DNA of 64,000 nt from Streptomyces sp. NBC_01669 (GTDB lineage Bacteria; Actinomycetota; Actinomycetes; Streptomycetales; Streptomycetaceae), in NCBI RefSeq assembly GCF_026339735.1, contig NZ_JAPEQG010000001.1, positions 8,741,001 to 8,805,000 of the forward strand, written 5' to 3'. Every line of letters starts with the position of its first letter. The stretch's first letter is position 1. Position numbers and translations under genes: made by a program. The notes below the pieces were generated by a model. The model had not been told where the DNA came from. It searched no databases and saw only the letters and a program-made list of their open reading frames with translations. This document shows, piece after piece, positions 55,414 to 64,000 of the stretch.

Positions 55414-56412
55414 ATGACTCGCATCGCCATCAACGGATTCGGCCGCATCGGACGCAACGTGCTGCGCGCCCTGCTGGAACGCGACAGCGGCCTCGAGATC
55501 GTCGCCGTCAACGACCTCACCGAGCCCGCTACCCTTGCCCGGCTCCTCGCCTACGACACCACCGCCGGACGGCTCGGCCGTCCGGTGACCGTCGACGAGG
55601 ATGCCCTGGTCGTCGACGGCCGGCGCATAACGGTGCTCGCCGAGCGGGAGCCGGCGCGGCTGCCGTGGGCCGAGCTCGGCGTCGACATCGTGCTGGAGGC
55701 GACAGGCCGCTTCACGTCGGCCAAGGCAGCCCGCGCCCACCTGGACGCGGGAGCGAACAAGGTTCTCGTCAGTGCGCCGTCGGACGGCGCCGACGTCACG
55801 CTCGCGTACGGGGTCAACACCGAAGCGTATGACCCGGCCGTGCACACGATCGTCTCGAACGCCTCGTGCACGACCAACGCGCTGGCGCCGCTGGCCGCGG
55901 TACTCGATGAGCTCGCCGGCATCGAGCACGGCTTCATGACCACGGTGCACGCCTACACGCAGGAGCAGAACCTGCAGGACGGTCCGCACCGCGACGCTCG
56001 CCGCGCCCGTGCTGCTGCTGTCAACATCGTGCCGACCACGACGGGCGCCGCCAAGGCGATCGGCCTCGTGCTGCCCAACCTCGAAGGCAAGCTGTCGGGC
56101 GACTCGATCCGTGTGCCGGTGCCGGTCGGCTCGATCGTCGAACTCAACACCACCGTCGCCCGCGATGTGACCCGCGACAACGTGCTGGCCGCTTACCGCG
56201 CCGCCGCGCAGGGTCCGCTCGCCGGCATCCTCGAGTACTCCGACGACGCGCTCGTGTCGTCCGACATCGTCGGCAACCCCGCCTCGTCGATCTTCGATGC
56301 GGCACTCACCCGGGTCGACGGCCGCCACGTCAAGGTGGTCGCCTGGTACGACAACGAGTGGGGCTTCTCCAACCGTGTGATCGACACGCTGGAACTCCTC
56401 GCCACACGCTGA
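55414..56412 (+). CDS. gap: Glyceraldehyde-3-phosphate dehydrogenase (type I)
   Basis: 332 residues, full length. NAD-binding start INGFGRIGRNVLRALLER, catalytic Cys152 in SNASCTTNALAPL and His179 in TTVHAYTQEQ, with the usual C-terminal AWYDNEWGFSNRVIDTL. It oxidises glyceraldehyde-3-phosphate to 1,3-bisphosphoglycerate. It carries an S-loop typical of the family (DARRARAAAVNIVPTTTGAA). It is probably a second GAPDH rather than the central glycolytic copy, since it is paired with a GlxA-type regulator and not with pgk/tpi. AAGGGA lies upstream of the ATG. Confidence 0.93.
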   Translation: MTRIAINGFGRIGRNVLRALLERDSGLEIVAVNDLTEPATLARLLAYDTTAGRLGRPVTVDEDALVVDGRRITVLAEREPARLPWAELGVDIVLEATGRFTSAKAARAHLDAGANKVLVSAPSDGADVTLAYGVNTEAYDPAVHTIVSNASCTTNALAPLAAVLDELAGIEHGFMTTVHAYTQEQNLQDGPHRDARRARAAAVNIVPTTTGAAKAIGLVLPNLEGKLSGDSIRVPVPVGSIVELNTTVARDVTRDNVLAAYRAAAQGPLAGILEYSDDALVSSDIVGNPASSIFDAALTRVDGRHVKVVAWYDNEWGFSNRVIDTLELLATR

Positions 56413-57072
56413 ACGGCGACGCCGCCCTCCATTTGCCGGTCGGTCTTAAGACTGGTGAGCTCGCATGTTGAGGTGTCTCGTATTCACCAGTGATGCCCTG
56501 GCTTGGTCACAGTGAGTTGTCGTTGGTGCCCTGTCGATCAGTCTGTGCGCTCTTGGCTTGGGACGTAGGGCGGGATCGTCCAGCGCATCGTTGTCTGGCC
56601 CTCGGGGCCGCGTTGAAGAGTCACGGGATAGACCTGCCCGAAGTCGCCCGGGGCATACCGGCTCCAGGTTCCACCGGCTTCGACGACCAGGTGGGTGGTG
56701 GTCTTGTCGTGGTAGCGGAGTCCACCGGCGGGAGTGCACTGCATCGTGCGTGAGTGTGCTGCATCGCCGGTGACGATGCAGCGCATCCACCCGGTGCACA
56801 CTCGTGCAATTTCCCCTCGACCACGGCCCGTGACTCTGTTGGCCAATTCAGTGGGGCGATGCCTGGAGGGCACGCGCGGTCAAGGGGAAACGGCCGCGCC
56901 TGCTTGTGAACCTGATGCAAGCCCTCCGACGCGGGATGACTCTTCTCAGACCCGTGAGACAGGAGGGGAGATATTGGCTGGTACGCCACTGCTGTACCCC
57001 TTGTTCCACATCTACGGTCTCGCATCATTCCTGGTGCCCGGCTGGTGGCCAGTTGGGGTGTAAGAGATGCGA
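56413..57072. other. Long region with at most one doubtful small ORF
   Basis: 660 bp. A minus-strand frame (about 56538-56873) contains RYHDKTTTHLVVEAGGTWSR and YAPGDFGQVYPVTLQRGPEG, which reads somewhat like a small globular protein, but start and homology are unclear. Nothing else is supported. Confidence 0.35.
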
Positions 57073-59220
57073 TTAATAGGGTCTGTCCGGCGGAGGGCGT
57101 CCGGGCACGGCGCGGACCGTCCAGCGGGAGAAGGGGCGGCCGCGCGGTAGCGCCGCTGTCAGGAAGGTGCCGAGGGCGGCGCCCTCGATCCCGACGCCCA
57201 GCTGGGAGCCCCACAGTGCCCGCGGCATCGGCAGCGACAGCAGTACGCCCACCACGAGCGCGGTGGCCACCGCCCACACCATGCCGCGGGTCCTGGCCAG
57301 CCCTCCAGCCAGCGTCCCCGCGGCCGCCGCCATCGTGATCGGGGTGAGGAAGTGCGGGTACGCCAGCGCGTCCAGGCCCCGCTCCTGCGCCCACCAGGTG
57401 TAGGCGGGTGGCAGGAGGGCGGCCGTCAGCGCCGTCATGCCCAGCACCACGAGGAGGGCACGCCGGGCCGGCCGGACCTGGTCCTGCACCATGTACCGGG
57501 CCAGCCGCCGCCCGCGTACCGCCCCGGCCAGCGGCACCCCCAGCAGCAGCGCCAGCAGGGCGAGCAGCCACCACGGATCGACCAGCCGGGTCATGTACAC
57601 GTACTGCGTCCACACTGCGGCGTGAAGCGGTCCCGGCAGCGCGGCCAGCCGTTCGTCCATGAACTGGCCGAACTCGATCTGCCACTGGAGCCCGAAGACG
57701 GTGTCCGCCTCGGCGACCACCGCCCCCGCCACCACCAGCCCCGGCACCGCGACCGTGAGGAACGGCCGCCGCGCCAGGTCCACCGAACGGGCCCAGCAGT
57801 CCCCGAGGAACTGGCACCACAGGGTGAACAGCAGCGCCAGCAGTGCCACCGTCAGCCAGCCGGAGAACTGCGAGGAGAAGCGCAGTCCCGGCAGCATCAG
57901 ATGGTCGACGACGGCACTGGGCGAGAGGGCGAAGCCCGCCAGCACCCCGAGGCCCACCCCCAGCCGGAAGGGCACCGGCGAGGGCGCTCCGGCCCGGTGG
58001 CCCAGCCGGTGCAGCGAGGCGCGGACCACCGTCAGCAGCAGCACCAGCACCACCAGCAGGGTGATCAGCCACGTCGGCCACCAGCCGCTGATGCCGCCGT
58101 CCTCCCGGATCCGTGCGGTGACCGAGGCCACCGGATCCCAGGAGGCCGGCAGGCAGAAACCGATGACGAAGGCGAAACCGAAGCCCTGGTGCATCAGCAG
58201 CGCCTGGTCCGCCAGGCAGGCCCGGCGCTGCGCGAACGACGGATGGGTGCGAGTGAGCCGCGCCCACCAGCCGCGGACCGACCGCCGGGGCCGGCCGCTG
58301 GACCCCGCCGAGGCGAGGTCGAAGGCGTGCAGCAGCGGTTCGGACGTCCCCAGCCACTCCACGACCCGGGCGTCCGCCCGGAACTCTCTGGTCCGCAGGA
58401 CCACCGAACGGGCGGCGAGCGCCACCGCGGCGAGAACGGCCGAGTCGAGCAGCGCGGCCCCCGAGTACGCGGCGCTCCCTGGCACGAAGACCAGCCCGAC
58501 CAGGTCCCCGAACATCCTGGGGAACAACATCAGTGCGAAGTAGCAGCGCAGCATCCCCAAGGTGATCAGAGTGATGTCGACGTCGCGGTTGCGCAGATGG
58601 GCCAGCTCGTGGAGGACGACGGCCCGGAAGGCGGCACGGTCCGCCGTGCCCGCGTCGTGGAGGCGGATCAGGCCACGGCTGAGGATGATGTGGCGGCGGC
58701 CGGCACGGCCGAAGGAGATGCCGTTCACCCCGGAGTCGAGGAAGTCCACCAGGAAGGTGGCCCCGCGGGCCTGCTCGACGCCCGCGGCCAGGCGGGCGAC
58801 CTCCGCGTGCAGGGCGGGGAAGCGCTCCGCGTCCAGCGGGCGCACCCCGCGGCGCCGGGCACGGCGGGCGGAGCGGAACCAGTAGTGCGCAGCGGTGGCC
58901 ACGGCGAGGATCGCGTACGAGACGAGGATGCCCTGCGAGGTGTGGTCGCCGCTGGAGTCGCACGGCTCCTGCCGAGGACCGGCCCTGATGAAGTCGCCCG
59001 TCCCGCCGGCCTCCCCCACCGCCTTGCGCAGGCAGTCGTTGAGGTCGGTGGCGCCCCGGTCGCCGGCGATGAAGTCGGCGTAGCCGGGGTGCAGGACGGA
59101 CATGGACGCCAGCACCGCGCAGATCAGCAGGACGAACGCGAGGAGCGTCCCCGAGGGCAGCGGCCGACGCGGTGGCGGCACCGTCTCCAGGGGCAGCTCG
59201 CCGCTCCCGGCGGCCGTCAT
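57073..59220 (-). CDS. Membrane M48-family metallopeptidase
   Basis: 715 residues. An N-terminal membrane helix (LLAFVLLICAVLASMSVL) and a second at about 95-112 are followed by the peptidase domain with zinc motif HELAH at 204-208, in AVVLHELAHLRNRDVDI. The usual downstream Glu lies in REFRADARVVEWL. The C-terminal half (about 340-700) holds at least six more membrane helices, much longer than HtpX or Ste24, so only the first third is peptidase. It probably cleaves membrane or misfolded proteins. The start overlaps the stop of the upstream gene by 4 bp (ATGA). Confidence 0.85.
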   Translation of the reverse strand: MTAAGSGELPLETVPPPRRPLPSGTLLAFVLLICAVLASMSVLHPGYADFIAGDRGATDLNDCLRKAVGEAGGTGDFIRAGPRQEPCDSSGDHTSQGILVSYAILAVATAAHYWFRSARRARRRGVRPLDAERFPALHAEVARLAAGVEQARGATFLVDFLDSGVNGISFGRAGRRHIILSRGLIRLHDAGTADRAAFRAVVLHELAHLRNRDVDITLITLGMLRCYFALMLFPRMFGDLVGLVFVPGSAAYSGAALLDSAVLAAVALAARSVVLRTREFRADARVVEWLGTSEPLLHAFDLASAGSSGRPRRSVRGWWARLTRTHPSFAQRRACLADQALLMHQGFGFAFVIGFCLPASWDPVASVTARIREDGGISGWWPTWLITLLVVLVLLLTVVRASLHRLGHRAGAPSPVPFRLGVGLGVLAGFALSPSAVVDHLMLPGLRFSSQFSGWLTVALLALLFTLWCQFLGDCWARSVDLARRPFLTVAVPGLVVAGAVVAEADTVFGLQWQIEFGQFMDERLAALPGPLHAAVWTQYVYMTRLVDPWWLLALLALLLGVPLAGAVRGRRLARYMVQDQVRPARRALLVVLGMTALTAALLPPAYTWWAQERGLDALAYPHFLTPITMAAAAGTLAGGLARTRGMVWAVATALVVGVLLSLPMPRALWGSQLGVGIEGAALGTFLTAALPRGRPFSRWTVRAVPGRPPPDRPY

Positions 59221-59696
59221 GTGCCGGAACCGGGCCTGTCGGCCGCCCTCAGCTGGTCCCGGACCGCCTCGGCGAGCAGCTCGGAGCGGTCCGGTGGCAG
59301 ACCGAGGAGGACCGCGGTACGTCCGGCCGCGGCCCCCAGCTCGGCGATCCGTTCCTCGGTGAGGGCGGGAGGCCGCTGTTCGGCATCGGGCGCGGTTGGG
59401 TCCGCACCGCGGCCGCGGGTCAGCAGGCGGCGGAGCCGGGCCACCAGGCCGCTGCCGACCGTCTCGCCCATCATCTTGACCACCTCGGTGGCGACCCCGC
59501 AGGCGATGCTGGTGACGACGAGTTCGGCGGCACCGCCGAAGGCCAGCGGATCGTCCTCGGGGCGCCTTCGGGCCCGCCGGCCGGGACGCTTCGGCAGGCT
59601 CGCCGCGGTCTCGTCGAAGTAGGGCAGCTCCTCGGGGGCGATCCGCGCCACGATGGCCCGCCCCAGCGCGAGGTCCGCGGCCTCGGGCTGTTCCAC
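59217..59696 (-). CDS. Unknown cytosolic protein coupled to the M48 peptidase
   Basis: 159 residues from GTG 59696 with a GGAGGGAG site. Largely helical, with a hydrophobic AELVVTSIACGVATEVVKMM stretch and a C-terminal helix TEERIAELGAAAGRTAVLLG. Its ATGA overlap with the peptidase start suggests that the two are made together. A partner or regulator of the peptidase is plausible; I recognise no named family. Confidence 0.7.
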   Translation of the reverse strand: MEQPEAADLALGRAIVARIAPEELPYFDETAASLPKRPGRRARRRPEDDPLAFGGAAELVVTSIACGVATEVVKMMGETVGSGLVARLRRLLTRGRGADPTAPDAEQRPPALTEERIAELGAAAGRTAVLLGLPPDRSELLAEAVRDQLRAADRPGSGT

Positions 59697-60101
59697 GTCA
59701 GTCTCCCTCCTCGGCAGGACATCGAAGGATCAGCACCGTAACGCACAACGACCTTGTGTGCAGGGTTACTTCAGGGCACTGTCACATTGGCCTCACCGCG
59801 GCCAGTGCTGCAACGGGCGTGAGTATGCACGACAGTTGGACCACGTTCGTTACCGGCCGCCGTCAGACTGCGGACAGGAGCGGCGGCTCCACCACGGCGG
59901 GGGAGTCCCCGCGGAACCTGGCCATCAAGGGCCTGGAAGCAGCCTCCTACGAGGGACCCGCAGTGCCACCAGGCATCGCCCGATCACCCAGCGTGGTCGC
60001 ACCACACAAGCTGAGCCAGAACCGGAGAATTGACAGCACTGGGGTACTTGCCAGGGCGGCATCGGGGTGCACCTGGGTGAAAGGTCCTGGTCACGCCGCA
60101 G
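59697..60101. other. Gene-free stretch upstream of the coupled gene pair
   Basis: 405 bp, less biased composition than its surroundings. It contains the promoter for the minus-strand gene pair and, toward 60100, the junction with an IS21 fragment. No gene supported. Confidence 0.4.
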
Positions 60102-60191
60102 ATGTCGAAGGTCGAGCTGTGCGCGGCGATCCGGCGTGATCATCGCGCAGGCATGAAGATGCGCGAGCTTGAGAGTAAGTACGGTGCCAAG
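60102..60191 (+). pseudogene. IS21 IstA-like N-terminal fragment
   Basis: ATG 60102 starts SKVELCAAIRRDHRAGMKMR and ELESKYGAKYL, the helix-turn-helix start of IstA transposases of IS21 elements. Similarity stops after about 30 codons, just before the methyltransferase start. Confidence 0.6.
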
Positions 60192-60217
60192 TACCTGCAG
60201 CCGTCAACAATGTTCGT

Positions 60218-60964
60218 ATGACCATCACTTCGCAGGCCCGCTCGTTTGACACGGCTGCCGCCAGCTACGCTGCGAACCGCCCTTCGTACCCGTCCGAATT
60301 GCTCGACGCGGTCGAGGAACTCACCGGCTGCCCCTTGGAGGGCGCCCGCGTCGCCGACGTCGGGGCTGGCACCGGACTGGCGACGATGCTTCTCCAGGCC
60401 CGCGGTGCGAACGTCATCGCGGTCGAGCCCGGCCCCGGGATGGCCTCTCAGTTCCGTCTCAGCGTGCCCGAAGTCCCCCTTGTGATCGGAGACGGCAACA
60501 ACCTGCCGCTGGCCTCCGCCTCCATCGACGTCCTCACATATGCGCAAGCCTGGCACTGGACCGACCAGCGCAAATCCGTCCCGGAAGCTCTCCGGGTCCT
60601 GCGCACCGGTGGTGCACTCGCCCTCTGGTGGAACGACTCAGATAGCACCATTCCGTGGATTGCCGGCCAAGACGCACGCTTGCGTCGACTTTTCGGTGCC
60701 GACAACAGCCCTTACGACCCCATGGCCCGGTTTCGCGGACTTCCGCCCGAGCTCGACTTCGTCCACCGGCACGTGCCGTGGACTCGGAGCGTTCCTCTCG
60801 ATATGCATCTCGCCAACCTCGCCAGCTACTCCGACTTCCTCGTCCTCGGCAAGGAGGCGACGAACACCTTTATTGCCAAGGAGCGCGACCTTCTGGCCAA
60901 GGTCTTCCCGAACCGGATGGTCGAGGAGCACTACGTGGTCAGCTTGGCTGTCGCCACCTGTTGA
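60218..60964 (+). CDS. SAM-dependent methyltransferase
   Basis: 248 residues, a class I methyltransferase of the UbiE/COQ5-like type. Motif I VADVGAGTGLATMLL at about 45-59, acidic residue after VIAVEPGPGMASQF, motif IV TYAQAWHWTDQ and post-motif LRVLRTGGALALWW are visible. The small-molecule substrate is unknown. It begins about 30 bp after an IstA fragment and stands alone. Confidence 0.87.
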   Translation: MTITSQARSFDTAAASYAANRPSYPSELLDAVEELTGCPLEGARVADVGAGTGLATMLLQARGANVIAVEPGPGMASQFRLSVPEVPLVIGDGNNLPLASASIDVLTYAQAWHWTDQRKSVPEALRVLRTGGALALWWNDSDSTIPWIAGQDARLRRLFGADNSPYDPMARFRGLPPELDFVHRHVPWTRSVPLDMHLANLASYSDFLVLGKEATNTFIAKERDLLAKVFPNRMVEEHYVVSLAVATC

Positions 60965-62111
60965 CATAGCACTGCGACACGTTGACGACCCTTCCTCAGG
61001 CAGGAATCACGGTGGACCTATCAGCCGCCCCGCCAGCGGACAGAGGTGCCGTCAATTCTGGGGTTCCGGCTCATGTTTTGTTTGCGCCGTGAGGCACTGT
61101 TGGTTCGAGTGGAGGTAAAGACCATCACCAACTCGCTGTCGCAGCAGCCGGGTTGAAGCTGAGGGCAGCTTGAGCCGGTGATGCCGGGGAGGGCGAGAGC
61201 GGCCCTGACGAAGCCGGGACGTGTCCAGTACTGCCAGATGGGGCGGGTCCGGCAAGCGTGATGGAGAAGAGTACGCGAGGAACCGGCGTTTTTACGTCTC
61301 TCAAAGAGACACCGGCTCGAACCTGGTGGATCTGGGCCGGAAGCGGTGCGTATGCAGGTCATCCTGTCGGGTGGTCTGCCAACTCCTGGGCCGGTCTACG
61401 AAAACTGGCCGGGAGGCCACGAGGAAAGCCTGCGGCGTACTCGTGGCGATGCCGCAGGGACACAGTCGGGCTCCTCCTTCATCGGGCGAACCGCAGTGAA
61501 CACGGGAACCGTCCCGAACCTCGCCCCCGCGACCTGTCTCATGACCATCACCTCTCTGAGCTCAAAGCCTTCTCTGCGACCCGAGACGAGACAGCCCCGC
61601 CGTCTGTGACATGGGCGGCGAAGAAAGGCGGAGGAGCATCGCGGTGCGAGCGAACAGCGCCCGCCGACACGACGGAGCAACGGCTTGCCGGCCTGACCGG
61701 CGCGCGGGTTGTACGGCACCGGGTGCACCCGCGCCCCACTCGTGGCACCGCCCGGCGCGGCAAGGAGTCGGGACGCTCCCCGCCGTACGCGCCGGACGGC
61801 ACCACGGCCCTGGTGCCGGACCTCGGCGCCCGGCTCGCAGTCACAGGAGCCACAGAGGCCACGGGGTTGCAATGGATGCGACGCGCGTGCGAAGCAGTGG
61901 TCTCCTCTTTCCCGGACCGTTGTCAGTGACTCCCACTACCGTTGACGTCGGCCGCCGTACGTCGGCCTGACTGCGAGCCAGATCCCCACCCACTCGGGGA
62001 AATCGGCGACCGAGGACAAGGGGCTCCGCCTCACGTACCGCATCCGTCTGCCCGTGGTCACGACGCCCACGGTGGGGATGCGTGGGATCTCCACCAGCCG
62101 AAGGGATCTCT
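60965..62111. other. Long stretch without a supported gene
   Basis: About 1.15 kb. Frames are short and mixed, composition is less GC-biased in places, and a GTCTCTCAAAGAGAC hairpin lies near 61297. It looks like decayed mobile or coding DNA, but no domain could be identified with confidence. A group II intron was considered and not supported. Confidence 0.4.
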
Positions 62112-62300
62112 GTGACCAGCGATAAGCAGTTCAAGAAGGACGTCCGCGACCTCGCCGACGCCAAGGCATCTCCTACACTGCCGCCCGCAGGCTGCTGCTG
62201 GCCGCCGCCGAGACCGCACCGGAGCCCGACACGGCCCGCTACGGGTGGGCGGAGGTCACCGCGGTGCCACCCTGGACGACAAGTCGACGCCCGTGATCAC
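62112..62300 (+). pseudogene. Small remnant of an Actinobacteria-type N-terminal HTH-like domain
   Basis: GTG 62112 (AGGGATC upstream) starts TSDKQFKKDVRDLADAKASP. A one-base loss then splits the expected SYTAARRLLLAAAETAPEPD, which reads in the next frame. Such segments open several streptomycete proteins of unknown function. The rest of the gene is lost. Confidence 0.45.
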
Positions 62301-62344
62301 GAGTTCTGCTGGAAGTCTCACTCATGGGGCCGCAACCCATATCC

Positions 62345-63265
62345 CTATTGAGCTTCCCCGAACGGCGCGCCCTCCGGAGTGCGTAGCAGGCGTTCGGGGA
62401 GATAGCCGGACCTGATGCCCAACTCCCATCCGTGTACCTGGACAGCCAGCGCGGCCAGAGCGATTGTGCCGACTGGCAGGAGACTCCTGGGGGCCGGATC
62501 GAACCCCACGCTCTCCTGGTACTCGATGAGCCGGGCTACGAGGGCCCGTTCGAAGGCTTCCTGCTCATCGTTCAGGAGCACGCGCAGCAGGCGCTGATCT
62601 GGCGTCAGCGCACCGGCGGCGTCCAACCCTCGGGCAGCCTCCTGGCGCTCCTCGGCATCTGGCTTGCACAGGGGCACCTCCGGCCAGTCGCGGGGGAGGT
62701 GACCGCGCGCCTTCGTCAGGTAGCTGCACAGAGCGTCCATCTGCGCAAGATCCGCCGGATCAGACGTCGAATCGAACGTCGAGTACGGCACCCCCTTGTG
62801 GAGGGCAGGCGCGTAGTCCTCCCGCAGCAATAGACCGATCACCCGCCGCCATTCCCAGACCGCGCCGCTGACCAGGCTCAGCGCGAATGCGTCAAGCCAG
62901 GTCTCGGCTGTGGGAGCCTGTTCGACGAGGCAGCCGAAGGCGATGTCCTCGCTGCTGAGCCGCTCGTCGATGAGCGGGAAGAGGATCTCCTGGTCGCCGT
63001 CGGGGAAGCAGCCGATGCTCAACACTCCGAGGGAGCACTCTGCAGCGGACCGCAAGACCGTGCGCGTGAGCTCGTCGAGCGCGGGGCCCTCAACGGTGCG
63101 GGCGGCAACGTGGTCGAGGAGCTCGTCGCGCATCTCCTGCAGCTTTGCCGGGGACGGGTCGTCGTAGCGCATCCAGTGCCACCGACTCCGCGTCCGTCGA
63201 CCGATGTCGTCGAGCGCATCGGTTATGTGCTGACCGCTGACCTCGTGGCGTGCCACTTCCTGCAC
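62345..63265 (-). CDS. Imm49-family immunity-type protein
   Basis: 306 residues from GTG 63265 (AGAGGA upstream). The helical family pattern is visible: CSLGVLSIGCFPDGDQEILF, PLIDERLSSEDIAFGCLVEQ, EWRRVIGLLLREDYAPALHK and HLPRDWPEVPLCKPDAEERQ. Imm49 proteins are predicted immunity factors for polymorphic/secreted toxins. No toxin or secretion gene lies next to it, so it is an orphan here. Confidence 0.82.
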   Translation of the reverse strand: MQEVARHEVSGQHITDALDDIGRRTRSRWHWMRYDDPSPAKLQEMRDELLDHVAARTVEGPALDELTRTVLRSAAECSLGVLSIGCFPDGDQEILFPLIDERLSSEDIAFGCLVEQAPTAETWLDAFALSLVSGAVWEWRRVIGLLLREDYAPALHKGVPYSTFDSTSDPADLAQMDALCSYLTKARGHLPRDWPEVPLCKPDAEERQEAARGLDAAGALTPDQRLLRVLLNDEQEAFERALVARLIEYQESVGFDPAPRSLLPVGTIALAALAVQVHGWELGIRSGYLPERLLRTPEGAPFGEAQ

Positions 63266-63692
63266 GGCTGCCGTCCTCTCTCGTGATCTTTCCGGGGATG
63301 CGGCACGCTACCAATCGCTTCTGACACAGAGCGGTCCCCTGGCGAAGCCCCGCCATATCGTGCAGGAATGATCCTCCCTCCGGCAGCGGAGAGCAGTGCC
63401 TCTTGCCGATCCGGGTTCCGGTGGCGCGCTCGATCGCGGCCTGCGCGTCGGCGAACGAGCCGCGCGCCGCCTCGAGGGCGGCCAGCTTCCAACCCCCACA
63501 CCACCCAAGGATTTACCGGACTACCGCGAGCCGAAACGCCTGGTCACCAGGTCCCTCAAACCGAACCACACCCTACGCCGTTCGTCGCAGATTAAAGACC
63601 GCTCATCGACTGCGACGCCCCTCACACATTGCCCCTGAACCGGGTTGATCGCGAACCTCTGACACAGCCACCCCCGCAACAAGGAGGAGAAC
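63266..63692. other. Gene-free stretch with a transposase scrap
   Basis: 427 bp. The minus strand at about 63395-63500 reads KLAALEAARGSFADAQAAIE then RATGTRIGKR, resembling a short piece of ISKra4-type transposase. No gene is supported; the promoter of the following peptidase gene must lie here. Confidence 0.4.
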
Positions 63693-64000
63693 ATGGACGA
63701 CTCACGTGACGTGACCGCCGTGACCCGAGTGCCGCTCGGTCGCCGCACCTTCCTTGGCGGAGTGGGCATCGCCGCCCTCGGCGCCACCGGCCTCGGGGGC
63801 ATCAGCCTGTTCACCGGCGCCACCCTGAGCCCCGCGGCGGCCGCCACCGCGGTGCCGGAAGCGGACAAGGACCCGCTCAACCTGCTCCAGCGGATGCTGT
63901 CCTACGACACACAGAACTACGGCAAGGGTGCGAACACCCGCCCGCACGCGGAGATGCTCAAGGCGGTGTGGGAGAACGCCGGGGTGCCCGCGGAGATCAT
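63693..64000 (+). CDS. Tat-exported M20-type metallopeptidase, N-terminal part (3' end outside window)
   Basis: ATG 63693 has an AAGGAGGAGA site. The Tat signal LGRRTFLGGVGIAALGATGL ends near AAAATAVPEA, so the product is exported folded. The mature part begins KDPLNLLQRMLSYDTQNYG followed by HAEMLKAVWENAGVPAEI, the usual start of M20/M25/M40 amidohydrolase/peptidase domains. The metal ligands lie beyond the window, so the catalytic status is not visible. Confidence 0.75.
   Translation, partial: MDDSRDVTAVTRVPLGRRTFLGGVGIAALGATGLGGISLFTGATLSPAAAATAVPEADKDPLNLLQRMLSYDTQNYGKGANTRPHAEMLKAVWENAGVPAEI

Noticed and set aside
60965-62111. Group II intron or retron
   Set aside because: No reverse transcriptase motif and no recognisable domain V sequence.

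Overview
The window is high-GC actinobacterial DNA, almost certainly Streptomyces. The evidence is strongly GC-biased third codon positions, frequent GTG starts with AGGAGG-like ribosome sites, ATGA stop/start overlaps, Tat-type secretion signals, a DasR-like operator, and many families typical of streptomycetes. No rRNA, tRNA, CRISPR array or replication origin was seen. The first gene and the last gene are cut by the window edges.

Layout. 1-605 is the end of a glycine/asparagine-repeat protein. 1283-1792 is a GNAT acetyltransferase. 2135-14070 is a complete L-rhamnose utilisation locus. On the minus strand it has rhamnulokinase, a fused rhamnulose-1-phosphate aldolase/dehydrogenase and L-rhamnose isomerase. 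Divergently, on the plus strand, it has a four-gene sugar ABC importer, an L-rhamnose mutarotase and a LacI-family regulator. An IS605-type tnpB (14336-16006) separates this from 16186-28901, four large secreted glycoside hydrolases: GH106 on the minus strand, then GH127-LamG, GH106 and GH78 on the plus strand. The secreted enzymes would release L-rhamnose (and probably L-arabinose) from plant or gum polysaccharides, and the import and catabolic genes would consume it. Palindromes sharing the half-site GATTCA in both divergent promoter regions suggest that one LacI regulator controls both blocks.

28902-36290 is a graveyard: a broken zinc-ribbon TnpB, an AraC/MFS pair cut short by transposase pieces, and IS5-like transposase ends on either side of a MurE-like ligase. 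It also holds intact NAD(P)H-dependent oxidoreductase genes. 36378-39397 is a carbonic anhydrase/SulP (bicarbonate or sulfate) module with two small leader genes. 39489-40987 is an apparently complete insertion sequence. 41100-43690 holds the remains of a copper-handling cluster (YcnI intact, CopD truncated) and, where CopD is cut, a solo right end of the same IS605-type family seen at 16 kb.

44086-50628 contains a secreted zinc metallopeptidase with a divergent HTH regulator, a small P-loop kinase, and a secreted GH20 hexosaminidase preceded by a DasR-like operator. 51388-64000 contains an alpha/beta hydrolase, a SUKH immunity-like protein, an IS256 remnant, and a GlxA-type regulator next to a GAPDH. 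It continues with a membrane M48 peptidase coupled to a small partner gene, a methyltransferase, an Imm49-type immunity protein and the start of a Tat-exported M20-type peptidase. The density of transposon fragments suggests a chromosome-arm, accessory location.
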